Origin: Rhizobium sp. CF122
GTDB taxonomy: Bacteria > Pseudomonadota > Alphaproteobacteria > Rhizobiales > Rhizobiaceae
Length of the DNA: 64,000 nt
NCBI RefSeq assembly: GCF_000282035.1
Contig: NZ_AKKA01000024.1
Location: 1-64,000, forward strand
Reading direction: 5' to 3'
Shown: piece after piece, positions 52,798 to 62,112 of the stretch
Position numbering within the stretch: position 1 is the stretch's first letter
How the letters are laid out: every line of letters starts with the position of its first letter
The notes under the pieces: model-generated
The model's input: the letters and a program-made list of their open reading frames with translations, nothing else
Told to the model about the DNA's origin: nothing
Databases searched by the model: none
Made by a program: the position numbers and the translations under genes

Positions 52798-53701
52798 GCT
52801 CCCGCGCGATATCGTTTTGCTGGTGGATGACTCGCCGGAAGCATTGGGGTTCCTGACCGATGCTCTGGAGCAGTCCGGCTTCTCCGTACTGATCGCCACA
52901 TCGGGCTCGGCTGCGCTGAATATTGTGGAGCGCATTACCCCAGACCTCATTCTCTTGGATGCGGTCATGCCATCTATGGACGGCTTTGAGACTTGCAGGA
53001 AACTCAAATCGAACCCGGCAATCAGCCAGATACCGGTCATCTTCATGACCGGTCTGACGGAAACCGAGCATGTCGTTCGCGCTCTTGAATCCGGAGGCGT
53101 CGACTACCTGACGAAGCCGATCAATATCGACGAGCTGCGAGCGCGGATCGGTGTCCACCTGCGCAACGCACGTTCGACACAGAGCGCGCGCGTTGCGCTG
53201 GACGCTGCCGGCCGGCATTTGCTTGCGGTCAAGGGCGACGGCGACATTCACTGGTCGACGCCACAGGCAACACGCCTCGTCAACGCTGCAATGGACAGAG
53301 ACGACGCCATGGACACGGTGGTCACTAAGATTGCCGAGTGGATGAAAACCCGCCCGGCCTCAGCTCGCGACGGCGCGATCTCGCTTTCGCATGCCGGCAA
53401 GGAGGTGCTTCAGCTTGCCTTTTTGGGCGCGATCGGTGCTGACGAATATCTGTTTCGCCTGACGGCAAACAATGCGCGCGCCGATGACGAGGTGCTGCGC
53501 CGGCATTTCTCGCTAACACAGAGAGAATCCGAAGTGTTGTTGTGGATTGCGAAGGGCAAGGCCAACCGCGATATCGGCGAGATTCTCGGCCTGTCGGCGC
53601 GCACCGTAAACAAGCATCTCGAACAGATCTATGTGAAGCTCGGCGTCGAAAACCGCGCCTCCGCCGCCGTCAAGGCCGCTCATGTCCTGCACGAGACCTG
53701 A
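52790..53701 (+). CDS. LuxR/NarL-type response regulator
   Basis: The product is 303 residues. The receiver is at 1-125 with acidic pocket D13/D14, phospho-acceptor D57 (LILLDAVMPSMDG) and LTKPI; a linker of about 100 residues has no recognised domain; the LuxR helix-turn-helix (about 238-300) is LTQRESEVLLWIAKGKANRD followed by LGLSARTVNKHLEQIYVKLG. The start is a TTG at 52790, overlapping the kinase stop by 8 bases, with GAGAAGG upstream; no ATG fits. It is the obvious partner of the hybrid kinase; likely targets are the divergent urt genes or nearby. Confidence 0.9.
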   Translation: MAELPRDIVLLVDDSPEALGFLTDALEQSGFSVLIATSGSAALNIVERITPDLILLDAVMPSMDGFETCRKLKSNPAISQIPVIFMTGLTETEHVVRALESGGVDYLTKPINIDELRARIGVHLRNARSTQSARVALDAAGRHLLAVKGDGDIHWSTPQATRLVNAAMDRDDAMDTVVTKIAEWMKTRPASARDGAISLSHAGKEVLQLAFLGAIGADEYLFRLTANNARADDEVLRRHFSLTQRESEVLLWIAKGKANRDIGEILGLSARTVNKHLEQIYVKLGVENRASAAVKAAHVLHET

Positions 53702-53731
53702 TCCCACCATCCGGCAGATCGAGCCGACAGC

Positions 53732-54703
53732 TCAAACAACGCGATCCGGCGGCGACCTTCCTTCGAAGAAGGCGGTTACGTTATCCACCACCTTCATCCC
53801 CATCGCCGTACGGGTTTCCTCCGTTGCGCTCCCGAGATGAGGCAGTAGAACGACATTCTCCATGGCTCTTAGCGCATCAGGCACGTTTGGCTCGGCCGCG
53901 TAGACGTCGAGCCCCGCACCGCGGATGACACCGTCCTGCAGAGCCGCAATCAACGCGGCCTCATCGACGACATCGCCACGCGCCGTATTGATCAGGAACG
54001 CGCCCGGCTTCATCGTCGCAAGCCGCGCAGCATTCATCAGGTGCCGGTTTTCCGCGCCGCCGGGGCAATGCAGGGAAACGAAATCGGATAGCGCCAATAC
54101 GTCCTCGACCGTTTGCAATTGCCGCGCGCCGTGGCGCGCCGCTTCAGCAGGATCGACTGGTGACCTGTTGTAGAAGACCACGTCCATGCCGAAACCGAAA
54201 TGACAGCGCTGTGCGAACGCCTTGCCGATACGCCCGAAGCCGATAATGCCGACCGTTTTGCCGGTGACCTTCGTTCCGATCATGTGTGTCGGGCACCAAC
54301 CGGCCCACTCACCGGAACGCACCTGCCGCTCGCCCTCACCACCCCGCCGGGCGACCGTCAGCAGCAACAGCATCGCGATGTCAGCCGTGCAGTCCGTCAG
54401 CACGCCGGGAGTGTTTGTCACCACGATCCCGCGATCCTTGGCTGCATTGGTGTCTATATGATTGTAGCCGACCCCGAAATTGCCGAGTATGCGCGCGCGC
54501 GGCATCGCACCGTCGAAGACAGCCGCCGGCAATCGGTCGGAGACAGTAGGCAGAACCGCATCGTACTCTGCCAGCGCCTCGCTCAACGCCTCCCCGCTCA
54601 TGGCGACGTCATCCAGATTCAGCGTTGTATCAAAACGGTCAAAGAGAATGCTTTCGACCGCTGCGGGCCAGCGGCGCGTGACCAGAATGCGTGGCTTGGA
54701 CAT
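53732..54703 (-). CDS. D-isomer-specific 2-hydroxyacid dehydrogenase (glyoxylate reductase-like)
   Basis: The product is 323 residues. The Rossmann motif is VGIIGFGRIGKAFAQRCHFG, and the catalytic residues lie in AFLINTARGDVVDEAAL (Arg), GLDVYAAEPNVPDALRAM (Glu) and VVLLPHLGSATEETRTAM (His). It reduces glyoxylate or hydroxypyruvate with NAD(P)H, as in glycolate/glycerate metabolism, although other 2-keto acids are possible. The ATG at 54703 (MSKPRILVTRR) is preferred to an upstream one. It converges with the response regulator gene. Confidence 0.87.
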   Translation of the reverse strand: MSKPRILVTRRWPAAVESILFDRFDTTLNLDDVAMSGEALSEALAEYDAVLPTVSDRLPAAVFDGAMPRARILGNFGVGYNHIDTNAAKDRGIVVTNTPGVLTDCTADIAMLLLLTVARRGGEGERQVRSGEWAGWCPTHMIGTKVTGKTVGIIGFGRIGKAFAQRCHFGFGMDVVFYNRSPVDPAEAARHGARQLQTVEDVLALSDFVSLHCPGGAENRHLMNAARLATMKPGAFLINTARGDVVDEAALIAALQDGVIRGAGLDVYAAEPNVPDALRAMENVVLLPHLGSATEETRTAMGMKVVDNVTAFFEGRSPPDRVV

Positions 54704-54774
54704 GGTGACTTCTTCCGGATGCTGTGATTGGCTTTCTAGCCAGTAGCGCAAAAGGACCGAGGGGCCAAACGGAA

Positions 54775-54802
54775 GAAGCCCGGTCTTGCGACCGGGCTTC
54801 CT
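54775..54802 (-). terminator. Terminator-like hairpin after livK
   Basis: GAAGCCCGGTC (54775-54785) pairs perfectly with GACCGGGCTTC (54790-54800), a 4-base loop, 31 bp beyond the livK stop. The T tail on the minus side is short. Confidence 0.65.
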
Positions 54803-54830
54803 GAAACCGCACCAAAGTGGGTCTGACCCC

Positions 54831-55955
54831 TTACTTGGCGTCCTGCGGGAAGTAGCTGTACTTGCCGTCCGGACCCTTCTTCCACTCGTACATGATGTAG
54901 CCGGGAAGCTTCGGGTCGCCCTTTTCGTCGAAGGACATATCGCCGAGAACGGTCGGGAACGGGCCCTTTGCCTTCATTGCAGCGGCAACGGCTTCTGAGT
55001 CCGTCGAACCGGCAGCCTTCGCACCGCCAGCGATCGACTGCAGCGCGGCGTAGGAGTAGAGCGTGTAAGCTTCCGGGTTGAAGCCAGCGGCCTTGAACTT
55101 CGCAACGAGGTCCTTGTTGGCCGGGTTCAGCGTCGGATCGGGACCGAAGGTGTTCAGCGTACCGGCGACTGCGTCGCCAGCAATCGATGCCAGTTCGTTC
55201 GAAACGATACCGTCACCGGACACCAGGGTGGCCTTGAGGCCCTGGTCGGCTGCCTGGCGGATGATCAAACCAGCTTCGGTGTGGAGACCACCCCAATAGA
55301 TGATCGAAACGCCGGCTTCCTTCATCTTGGCGATCAGGGCCGAGAAATCCTTGTCACCAACGTTAATGCCTTCATAGATGGCTTCGGTAACGCCAGCAGC
55401 GTTCAGAGACTTCTTGGTTTCGTCAGCGAGACCCTGGCCGTAAGGCGTCTTGTCGTGGACGACTGCGATCTTGGCGTCCTTGAAGTGGTCGGCGAGATAC
55501 TTGCCGGCAATTGCGCCCTGCTGGTCGTCACGGCCGCAAGTACGGAACGTGTTCCAGAGACCGCGCTCGGTGAACTTCGGGTTCGTAGCGGCCGGGGTGA
55601 TTTCGAGGATACCGTTTTCAGCGTAGACTTCGGAAGCCGGGATCGAAACGCCCGAGTTGAAGTGGCCGATAACGAACTTGACGCCGTCAGCAGCGAACTT
55701 GTTCGCAACCGAGATGCCCTGCTTCGGGTCGGAGACGTCGTCGCCGAGCACGATCTTGACCTGCTCGCCGTTGATGCCGCCAGCCGCGTTGATGTCAGCG
55801 GCCGCCTGCTCTGCGCCCTTCTGGAGCTGAGCGCCGAACGCAGCGTTCGGGCCGGTCAGCGGACCAGCAACGCCAACGATGATGTCGGCCCATGCGTTGC
55901 CGCTGAAGGCGACCATCGCCGTCAGAGCTACAGCCGACAGGAGAGACTTTTTCAT
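54831..55955 (-). CDS. livK: Branched-chain amino-acid ABC transporter binding protein
   Basis: The product is 374 residues. A signal peptide ([19 protein letters not shown], cleaved near 23) is followed by [20 protein letters not shown] with [20 protein letters not shown], the Leu/Ile/Val-binding (BraC/LivJ) start, and [20 protein letters not shown]. It binds branched-chain or related amino acids in the periplasm. It is separated from the DUF6867 gene by 119 bp and is probably expressed at a higher level than the rest of the liv operon. Confidence 0.93.
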   Translation of the reverse strand: MKKSLLSAVALTAMVAFSGNAWADIIVGVAGPLTGPNAAFGAQLQKGAEQAAADINAAGGINGEQVKIVLGDDVSDPKQGISVANKFAADGVKFVIGHFNSGVSIPASEVYAENGILEITPAATNPKFTERGLWNTFRTCGRDDQQGAIAGKYLADHFKDAKIAVVHDKTPYGQGLADETKKSLNAAGVTEAIYEGINVGDKDFSALIAKMKEAGVSIIYWGGLHTEAGLIIRQAADQGLKATLVSGDGIVSNELASIAGDAVAGTLNTFGPDPTLNPANKDLVAKFKAAGFNPEAYTLYSYAALQSIAGGAKAAGSTDSEAVAAAMKAKGPFPTVLGDMSFDEKGDPKLPGYIMYEWKKGPDGKYSYFPQDAK

Positions 55956-56074
55956 TTTGTTACTCCCAATTTTCTAGCGGGTTCCGTTCCACTACCCAGC
56001 GCATTACCCACCTTACTGCGCCAGGAAACTTGTTCTACTCCGAGGGGCAATCTGTCCCTAGATTCAACCGGCTG

Positions 56075-56428
56075 TCAATGTTTTGCCTTCCAGGAGAAGG
56101 GGGACGTCTTTTCGTATAGCCAGTAGTAGTTGTTGACCATCTGGTTGGTCCGGCGATAGCGATAGCCGGCCGTTGAGAAGATCAGAAGCAGGACCAGGTC
56201 GATCACATAGTAAAAGAGACTGAGAACTGGTCCATTAAACAGCGCGTGATGCAGGAATTGCATCGCGCCGGCGAGCAGAACCGTATAGACGATCACCAGG
56301 GGATAGCCGCTCCAGCTCTCGGCCGCGGCTCTGCCGGCCCGCCACGCCGTCCAGAATCCAATCAGCACGACAAAAAGCCGAATGGCGCTGCGCACGCCCG
56401 TATCGCCTTCAAAGAAAAGTCCCTGCAT
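56075..56428 (-). CDS. DUF6867-type membrane protein of the liv operon
   Basis: The product is 117 residues with three likely membrane helices (AIRLFVVLIGFWTAWRAG, PLVIVYTVLLAGAMQFLHHA and LFYYVIDLVLLLIFSTAGY), then a basic cytoplasmic-type tail RYRRTNQMVNNYYWLYEKTS. It matches the small protein found between livF and livK in rhizobial liv operons (DUF6867, function unknown). It is 24 bp after livF, so co-transcribed. A role in assembly or regulation of the transporter is possible. Confidence 0.8.
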   Translation of the reverse strand: MQGLFFEGDTGVRSAIRLFVVLIGFWTAWRAGRAAAESWSGYPLVIVYTVLLAGAMQFLHHALFNGPVLSLFYYVIDLVLLLIFSTAGYRYRRTNQMVNNYYWLYEKTSPFSWKAKH

Positions 56429-56452
56429 ATCAAAGTCTCCCCTTCGTCATGC

Positions 56453-57181
56453 TCAATGCCGTCCGCCTTCGAGATAGGCGGCACGCACTTCCGGATTCGC
56501 GAGCAGCTCCGCACCGGAACCGCTCATCGTGACCTTGCCGTTGACCATGACATAGGCACGGTCCGACAAGCGCAGTGCTGCGAAGGCATTCTGCTCCACG
56601 AGGAAGACGGTTAGCCCTTCTTCCTTGTTCAACTTCTTGATCGCCTCGAAAATGCCCTTGACGATCAGCGGCGCAAGACCAAGCGACGGCTCGTCCAGCA
56701 GCAGCAGCTTCGGACGCGCCATCAGCGCGCGGCCGATCGAAAGCATCTGCTGCTCGCCGCCCGAAAGTGTGCCACCGCGCTGGGCCTGGCGCTCCTTGAG
56801 GCGCGGGAACATCGCGAAGACCTTCTCGACGTCCTCGCTGAAGTATTTCAGGTTGTCGAGGCCGGCACCCATCTGGAGATTCTCCATGACGGTCATGCGC
56901 GGGAAAATACGACGTCCTTCCGGCGACTGCGCAATGCGCAGCCGTGCGATCTCATGTGTCGGTAGACGCGTGATGTCGCGGCCATCGAAGACCACCGAGC
57001 CGTTGCGCGCCTGCGGGCTTCCGCAGATCGTCATCATCAGCGTCGATTTTCCGGCGCCATTGGCGCCGATCAGGCTGACGATCTCGCCGCGATGGACCTC
57101 GACATCGATTCCGGCCAAGGCCCGGATGTTGCCGTAATAGGTTTCAACGCCCTGAACTTTCAGAAGTAGCTGACCAGTCAT
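56453..57181 (-). CDS. livF: Branched-chain amino-acid ABC transporter ATPase LivF
   Basis: The product is 242 residues. Walker A is GANGAGKSTLM, the signature is LSGGEQQMLSIGRAL, and Walker B is LLLLDEPSLGLAPLIVKG with H-loop EQNAFAALRL. The LAPLIVKGIF stretch is typical of LivF. Its start touches the livG stop by one base (ATGA overlap), showing coupling. Confidence 0.94.
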   Translation of the reverse strand: MTGQLLLKVQGVETYYGNIRALAGIDVEVHRGEIVSLIGANGAGKSTLMMTICGSPQARNGSVVFDGRDITRLPTHEIARLRIAQSPEGRRIFPRMTVMENLQMGAGLDNLKYFSEDVEKVFAMFPRLKERQAQRGGTLSGGEQQMLSIGRALMARPKLLLLDEPSLGLAPLIVKGIFEAIKKLNKEEGLTVFLVEQNAFAALRLSDRAYVMVNGKVTMSGSGAELLANPEVRAAYLEGGRH

Positions 57182-58056
57182 CAGTGCGAGCCTCCTTCGA
57201 GGTTCTCTACGGCTGCAATCACTTCTTCCACTTCCTCGTCCTCGACACCGAGATAGGCTGCGATAACCCGCGGGTCGTGCTTCACTTCATCAGGCGTGCC
57301 GTCGGAAATCTTCTGACCGTATTCCAGCACGACGACATGGTCGGAAATTTCCATGACCACCGACATGTCGTGCTCAATCAGCAGGATCGACGTGCCGCTG
57401 TCAGTACGAATGCTGCGCAGCAGCGCGTTCAGCGCAGCCGACTCGCGGGGATTGAGGCCAGCGGCGGGCTCATCGAGGCACAGAAGCTCCGGTTCGGTGC
57501 ACATGGCGCGCGCGATCTCGAGCCGGCGCTGAGCGCCGTAGGGCAGATCGCCAGCCGGATCATCGGCGCGATCGATGAGATCGGCCTTCTCAAGCCAGTG
57601 GCGCGCCAGTTCGATGGCGTTCTTCGCCTCAGCCCGATACGGCCCGATGCCCACCAGACCCATCACGGTAAACCCGGACGCCTTCATCAGCTTGTTGTGC
57701 TGGGCGACGAGCAGGTTTTCGAGAACCGTCAGGCCGGAGAACAACCGGATGTTCTGGAACGTGCGGGCGACCCTTGCATCCTTGGTGATCCGGAAGTCCG
57801 GAAGGCGTTCCAGCAGGAACTCCTTGCCGTCCTTCTGCTTCAGCGTGATCATCCCCATCGTCGGCTTGTAGAAGCCAGTGATGCAGTTGAACACGGTGGT
57901 CTTGCCGGCACCGTTGGGGCCGATCAGCGCGGTAATGTCGCCCCGCTTGGCTTCGAACGAGAAGTCGTTGATTGCCATCAGGCCGCCGAACTTCATCGAC
58001 AGGTGCTCGACCTTGAGCAAAGTATCGCTGGTCATGTTTGTTCCCTGAGGGCTCAT
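57181..58056 (-). CDS. livG: Branched-chain amino-acid ABC transporter ATPase LivG
   Basis: The product is about 291 residues. Walker A is GPNGAGKTTVF, the signature is PYGAQRRLEIARAMC, and Walker B is LLCLDEPAAGLNPRES with H-loop IEHDMSVVM. The C-terminus extends past the usual end with an acidic tail (VEDEEVEEVIAAVENLEGG). The start could be 58056 (overlapping livM) or 58035 (MTSDTLLKVEH, after AGGGAACA); both have a ribosome binding site. Confidence 0.93.
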   Translation of the reverse strand: MSPQGTNMTSDTLLKVEHLSMKFGGLMAINDFSFEAKRGDITALIGPNGAGKTTVFNCITGFYKPTMGMITLKQKDGKEFLLERLPDFRITKDARVARTFQNIRLFSGLTVLENLLVAQHNKLMKASGFTVMGLVGIGPYRAEAKNAIELARHWLEKADLIDRADDPAGDLPYGAQRRLEIARAMCTEPELLCLDEPAAGLNPRESAALNALLRSIRTDSGTSILLIEHDMSVVMEISDHVVVLEYGQKISDGTPDEVKHDPRVIAAYLGVEDEEVEEVIAAVENLEGGSH

Positions 58057-59450
58057 CAACCATGGCCCTCCTTGGTAAAGCTGCCGGAAACTGCCTTGCG
58101 CTCCTTGAGGAAGGCTGTCGGTTCACGCGACCCCACGAAGCCGCGCGGCTTGATCAGCATCACGACGACCATTGCCAGACCGAACAGCAGCATGCGGTAG
58201 AGCTCAGGCGTGAAGTCCGGTCCGAAAAACATCTTCAGGAAGGCCATCTCACGCAGCAGTTCCGTGCCGCCGACCATGACGATTGCGGCAATCGCGATAC
58301 CCGTCAGCGAGCCCATGCCGCCGAGAACGACGATGGCGAGAATAACCGCAGATTCCAGGAAGACGAACGATTCGGGGGAAACAAAGCCCTGACGAGCCGC
58401 AAAGAACGAGCCGGCGAAACCACCGAACATGGCGCCCGTCGCAAAGGCAGTGAGTTTCGTCGTCACCGTATTGATCCCGAGCGAGCGGCAGGCGATTTCG
58501 TCTTCGCGCATGGCCTCCCACGCACGGCCGATCGGCATCCGGCGCAGGCGGATCGTCACATAGGCGGTCAGCATGCAAAGGGCCAGGATCAGGTAGAAAA
58601 GGAAGATCTTGTAGTAGGCCGATGACATCGGCAGGCCGAAGAGCTTGGCAAAGCCGCCCGCGCTCGCATCGAACGGAATGCCGAAAAGCGTCGCCTTCGG
58701 AATGCCCGATATACCGAACGTTCCCTTGGTGAGATCCGTCCAGTTGATGATCACCAGGCGAATGATTTCACCGAAGGCCAGCGTTACGATCGCGAGATAG
58801 TCACCACGCAGTCGCAGAACTGGGAAGCCCAGAATGACACCCCACAGCGCGGCCAGAATACCGGACAGAGGCAGCAGCACCCAGAACGACAGGCCGAAAT
58901 AGCTGGATAGAAGCGCGTAAGAATACGCCCCGATCGCGTAGAAGGCGACGTAGCCGAGATCGAGCAGGCCAGCGAGACCGACGACGATGTTCAGTCCCCA
59001 GGCCAGCATCACATAGATCAGGATCTGGATACCAAAGTTATCCACCCACTTCAGCGAGCCCTGTGGACCGGCGACGGCATAGATAAACGCCGGATAGAGC
59101 AACAGCGCGATGAGCGCGATCTTCAAGAAATGCGTGTGGAAAAAGCCCTTTTCGGTCGAGATATCAAGCTCGCCACTACGCGCCTTCGCCAACTTGCGCG
59201 CATCGAGATGCGGCCTCAGGAAGACGACCGTCAGGAAGCGACCGACGGCAGCAATCGCCACGAAGATGGCAAGGAGGCCCCAGCGCTGGACGATGATCAG
59301 TTCGTTGCTGATGTTCTGGTCGGTCTTCAGGCCGACGTAGAGCACGAACATGCCGAACGAGATGAGAGCCGCGAACAGAGCTTCTTTAATACCCTTCTGA
59401 ACAAGTCCAGCGTTTGCGGACTTGTCAGCGGAACGTACAGCATTTTCCAT
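58056..59450 (-). CDS. livM: Branched-chain amino-acid ABC transporter permease LivM
   Basis: The product is 464 residues with about eleven membrane helices. The N-terminal extension holds two or three extra helices (IKEALFAALISFGMFVLYVG; GLLAIFVAIAAVGRFLTVVF), then the permease domain with LNIVVGLAGLLDLGYVAFYA and the coupling loop around AWEAMREDEIACRSLGIN. Its stop overlaps the livG start region, and livH lies 4 bp upstream, so all are translated together. Confidence 0.93.
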   Translation of the reverse strand: MENAVRSADKSANAGLVQKGIKEALFAALISFGMFVLYVGLKTDQNISNELIIVQRWGLLAIFVAIAAVGRFLTVVFLRPHLDARKLAKARSGELDISTEKGFFHTHFLKIALIALLLYPAFIYAVAGPQGSLKWVDNFGIQILIYVMLAWGLNIVVGLAGLLDLGYVAFYAIGAYSYALLSSYFGLSFWVLLPLSGILAALWGVILGFPVLRLRGDYLAIVTLAFGEIIRLVIINWTDLTKGTFGISGIPKATLFGIPFDASAGGFAKLFGLPMSSAYYKIFLFYLILALCMLTAYVTIRLRRMPIGRAWEAMREDEIACRSLGINTVTTKLTAFATGAMFGGFAGSFFAARQGFVSPESFVFLESAVILAIVVLGGMGSLTGIAIAAIVMVGGTELLREMAFLKMFFGPDFTPELYRMLLFGLAMVVVMLIKPRGFVGSREPTAFLKERKAVSGSFTKEGHG

Positions 59451-59454
59451 GACG

Positions 59455-60357
59455 TTAAACCTTCTCGACTTCCGGCCGGCCCAGGATACCTGTCGGCTTG
59501 AAGATCAGCACGAAAGCGAGGATGGCGAATGTCGCCACATCCTTGTACGCGATGGTGAAGTAAGCCGACCACAGCGACTCGATGAGACCGATCATCAGTC
59601 CGCCGAGAACAGCGCCCGGCAAGGAGCCGATGCCGCCAAGAACAGCCGCGGTGAACGCCTTCACACCGGGTACGAAGCCGTCGTTGAAGTTCACGACACC
59701 ATAATACATCAGATACATCGTGCCTGCGACCGCAGCGAGCGCCGCACCCATGATGAAGGTAACGGAAATCGTCTGATCGACATTGACGCCCAGCAACGCC
59801 GCCATCTTACGATCCTGTTCGGTTGCACGCTGAGCGCGTCCGAGGGACGTATGATTGACGAGGTACCAAAACAGCGTCAGCAGCACCGCCGTGATCACGA
59901 TGATGACGATCTGCTTCAGCGAAACGGAGATGCCGGCGATATTGTAAACGCTGCTGACCAGCGGCGGGATCGGCTTGTTGCGCGGACCTTGCGTGACCTG
60001 AATGAAGTTCGACAGCGTGATCGACATGCCGATCGCGGTGATCAGCGGCGCGAGGCGGAAGGATCCGCGCAGCGGACGATAGGCAACGCGCTCGATCGTC
60101 CAGTTCCACAAACTCGTCATCAGCATCGCAATGAGCAGCATAACCAGGAGCAGAACTGCAACCGGAAGGCCTGCGAACATGGAAGTGAGGACAAGAAAGA
60201 CAATAAGGCCGGCAAAACCGCCAAGCATGAAGATATCGCCATGGGCGAAGTTGATCATGCCGATAATGCCGTAAACCATCGTATAGCCAATAGCCACAAG
60301 GCCATAGATGGATCCAAGAGTCAGCCCATTAACGAGCTGCTGGACAAAATATTCCAT
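59455..60357 (-). CDS. livH: Branched-chain amino-acid ABC transporter permease LivH
   Basis: The product is 300 residues with about eight membrane helices. It has the family start FVQQLVNGLTLGSIYGLVAI then GYTMVYGIIGMINFAHGDIF, and the coupling segment around RAQRATEQDRKMAALLGVNV. It forms the heterodimeric channel with LivM. First gene of the livHMGF-DUF6867-livK operon on the minus strand. Confidence 0.94.
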   Translation of the reverse strand: MEYFVQQLVNGLTLGSIYGLVAIGYTMVYGIIGMINFAHGDIFMLGGFAGLIVFLVLTSMFAGLPVAVLLLVMLLIAMLMTSLWNWTIERVAYRPLRGSFRLAPLITAIGMSITLSNFIQVTQGPRNKPIPPLVSSVYNIAGISVSLKQIVIIVITAVLLTLFWYLVNHTSLGRAQRATEQDRKMAALLGVNVDQTISVTFIMGAALAAVAGTMYLMYYGVVNFNDGFVPGVKAFTAAVLGGIGSLPGAVLGGLMIGLIESLWSAYFTIAYKDVATFAILAFVLIFKPTGILGRPEVEKV

Positions 60358-60804
60358 ATGTCATTTCCCCTGGATGCGAGCCGGTTCAGCCAGCATCTCT
60401 TGTTATTAGAGCCCTTAGCGAGCCCTTGATTAAGGATTTCATACCGCTTTCAAACCAAAAGGGAAGCGCAAAATCGCAAAGCCCCAAAGTTCTTTGCCGT
60501 TTTGGTGAAAATGACTTTTTTACGATCAAGAATTCACTTTTTTTGGCACACGGAGCCCAATAAAGCGCTTTTTGACTGCAAACGACACAGATGCCCCAAA
60601 ACTCCCCCCGCGATCAGGCGCCGCAGGCTGTACACGCAGCTGGGATTTCCACCCCGGAAGCAATTGCTTTGCATGTGATCCGTGCCCGTACCAGGACAGG
60701 AACAGCGGACTTGCGCAGGATACGATTCCCATAGCCGGAAGAATTGCCTATATAAGGTAAGGCGCTTTACCTAGGCGCGACATGTGACATCCGGAAGGCG
60801 AGCA
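60358..60804. other. Divergent gap between livH and cysQ
   Basis: This 447-bp gap must hold both promoters. No gene is convincing. The half nearest livH is AT-rich. An inverted repeat AGGTAA-GGCGCT-TTACCT (60755-60772) lies about 35 bp before the cysQ start and could be an operator or the -10 region of its promoter. I see no amino-acid attenuator or riboswitch pattern in the livH leader. Confidence 0.5.
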
Positions 60805-61599
60805 ATGCTCGAAACATTTGAGCGCGCCGCTCTGGAAGCGGGCAAGGCAATCATGCAGGTTTACCTGGAGGGATGCCCGACGGCCAGGAAGGCAGACAAC
60901 AGCCCGGTCACCATCGCGGACGAGCGGGCCGAGCGCATCATCATCGGACATCTTGAAGCAGCCTTCCCCAACACGCCAATCATTGCAGAAGAATCGGTGG
61001 CAGCTGGCAACATACCTGTGATCGGCAGATCATTCTTTCTTGTAGACCCGCTGGACGGCACTCGGGAATTTATCGACAAGCGGCCCGAATTCACCGTGAA
61101 TATCGCCTACATCAGCGACCGACGCCCTCTCGCCGGGATTGTCTATGCTCCTGCCCTCGGCGTCGCCTTTGTTGGCGAAAACGACAAGGCCGAAAAGCTC
61201 CTTGTCGATGACCATTTTCAAGTGAGTCAGCGGACGGCCATCCAGGTGCGCTCGCAACCGACCGACCGGACGGCGTTGGCAAGTAGATCGCACAACAGCC
61301 CCGAGACGGACGTCTTTCTTGCGGCAAACGCAATATCGCGATGCACCAACATCGGCTCTTCACTGAAATTCTGCATGCTGGCCGAAGGTCGGGCCGACGT
61401 CTATCCGCGCTTCACGCGCACGATGGAGTGGGATACGGCGGCCGGCGATGCCGTGCTGCGCGCCGCGGGCGGCTCGACCCTGACGCTGGACGGGCTGCCG
61501 TTGACCTACGGGAAGATCTCACAGGCGCATGACAGCGACTTCGCCAACCCGAACTTCATTTCCTGGGGCAGTGCCAAATCCGCGTTGCAGCGGGCATAG
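60805..61599 (+). CDS. cysQ: 3'(2'),5'-bisphosphate nucleotidase CysQ (inositol monophosphatase family)
   Basis: The product is 264 residues. The Mg/Li-sensitive phosphatase motifs are ADNSPVTIADERAE, PIIAEESVA, FFLVDPLDGTREFIDKRPEF and TMEWDTAAGDAVLRAAGG. CysQ removes the toxic by-product 3'-phosphoadenosine 5'-phosphate during sulfate assimilation; the DGTREFIDK form marks CysQ rather than SuhB. I chose the ATG at 60805 because GGAAGGCGAG lies just upstream; a GTG at 60784 is less likely. Confidence 0.91.
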   Translation: MLETFERAALEAGKAIMQVYLEGCPTARKADNSPVTIADERAERIIIGHLEAAFPNTPIIAEESVAAGNIPVIGRSFFLVDPLDGTREFIDKRPEFTVNIAYISDRRPLAGIVYAPALGVAFVGENDKAEKLLVDDHFQVSQRTAIQVRSQPTDRTALASRSHNSPETDVFLAANAISRCTNIGSSLKFCMLAEGRADVYPRFTRTMEWDTAAGDAVLRAAGGSTLTLDGLPLTYGKISQAHDSDFANPNFISWGSAKSALQRA

Positions 61600-62112
61600 C
61601 CCCGTCGAACGGCGAGTGGCGTGCGATATCGCCCGATGACGACAATTCCCTTCCCATGATCGGCGTCAATACGCCGCCGGATACCGTCAACCGCCTGACA
61701 AGTTGCTTCGGACACAAGTCTCTTCACTCATTCAGGCCATGGGCACCAATTGAAGGTGAACAAGTCTGCCACGGCGGAAACTGGAACCCTGCTTTTTCAG
61801 ACTGCATGGTCGGCCGGCGGCGTCGGCGACCGCCTGCTGATCCCAGAGACCGGTCTTTACCTCCTACTGCTGACAGCAAGCACACTATCCTCCTCCGGGC
61901 ACGCTGCAGTGGTAGACGCAAACGGTACGACGGTACTTGCAGCCGCTGCCGGCCCTGCCTCGGCCGGTGCGGCACGCCATACGGCCAGCACTCTGGCGTT
62001 CCTGAATGAGGGGACTGGCGGCACTCGGGCATGAGGGCAGCCCGCAATATGAGTTCGGAACCACAAAGACCGAACTTTCAGCAATCATGCTGTAGGTCAG
62101 ATCGATGGACGC
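61600..62112. other. Gap between cysQ and the LuxR gene
   Basis: About 510 bp without a gene I can name. A plus-strand frame at 61750-62034 (94 aa, starting at a TTG) encodes a hydrophobic, Ala/Ser/Thr-rich sequence (LLIPETGLYLLLLTASTLSS, AAVVDANGTTVLAAAAGPAS). It could be a small exported or orphan protein, but composition alone is not convincing and the opposite strand is also open. No terminator with a clear T tract is seen. Confidence 0.35.

Noticed and set aside
61724..62047. 107-aa minus-strand frame opposite the 61750-62034 frame
   Set aside because: Arg/Pro-rich with no motif; composition typical of non-coding GC-rich DNA.
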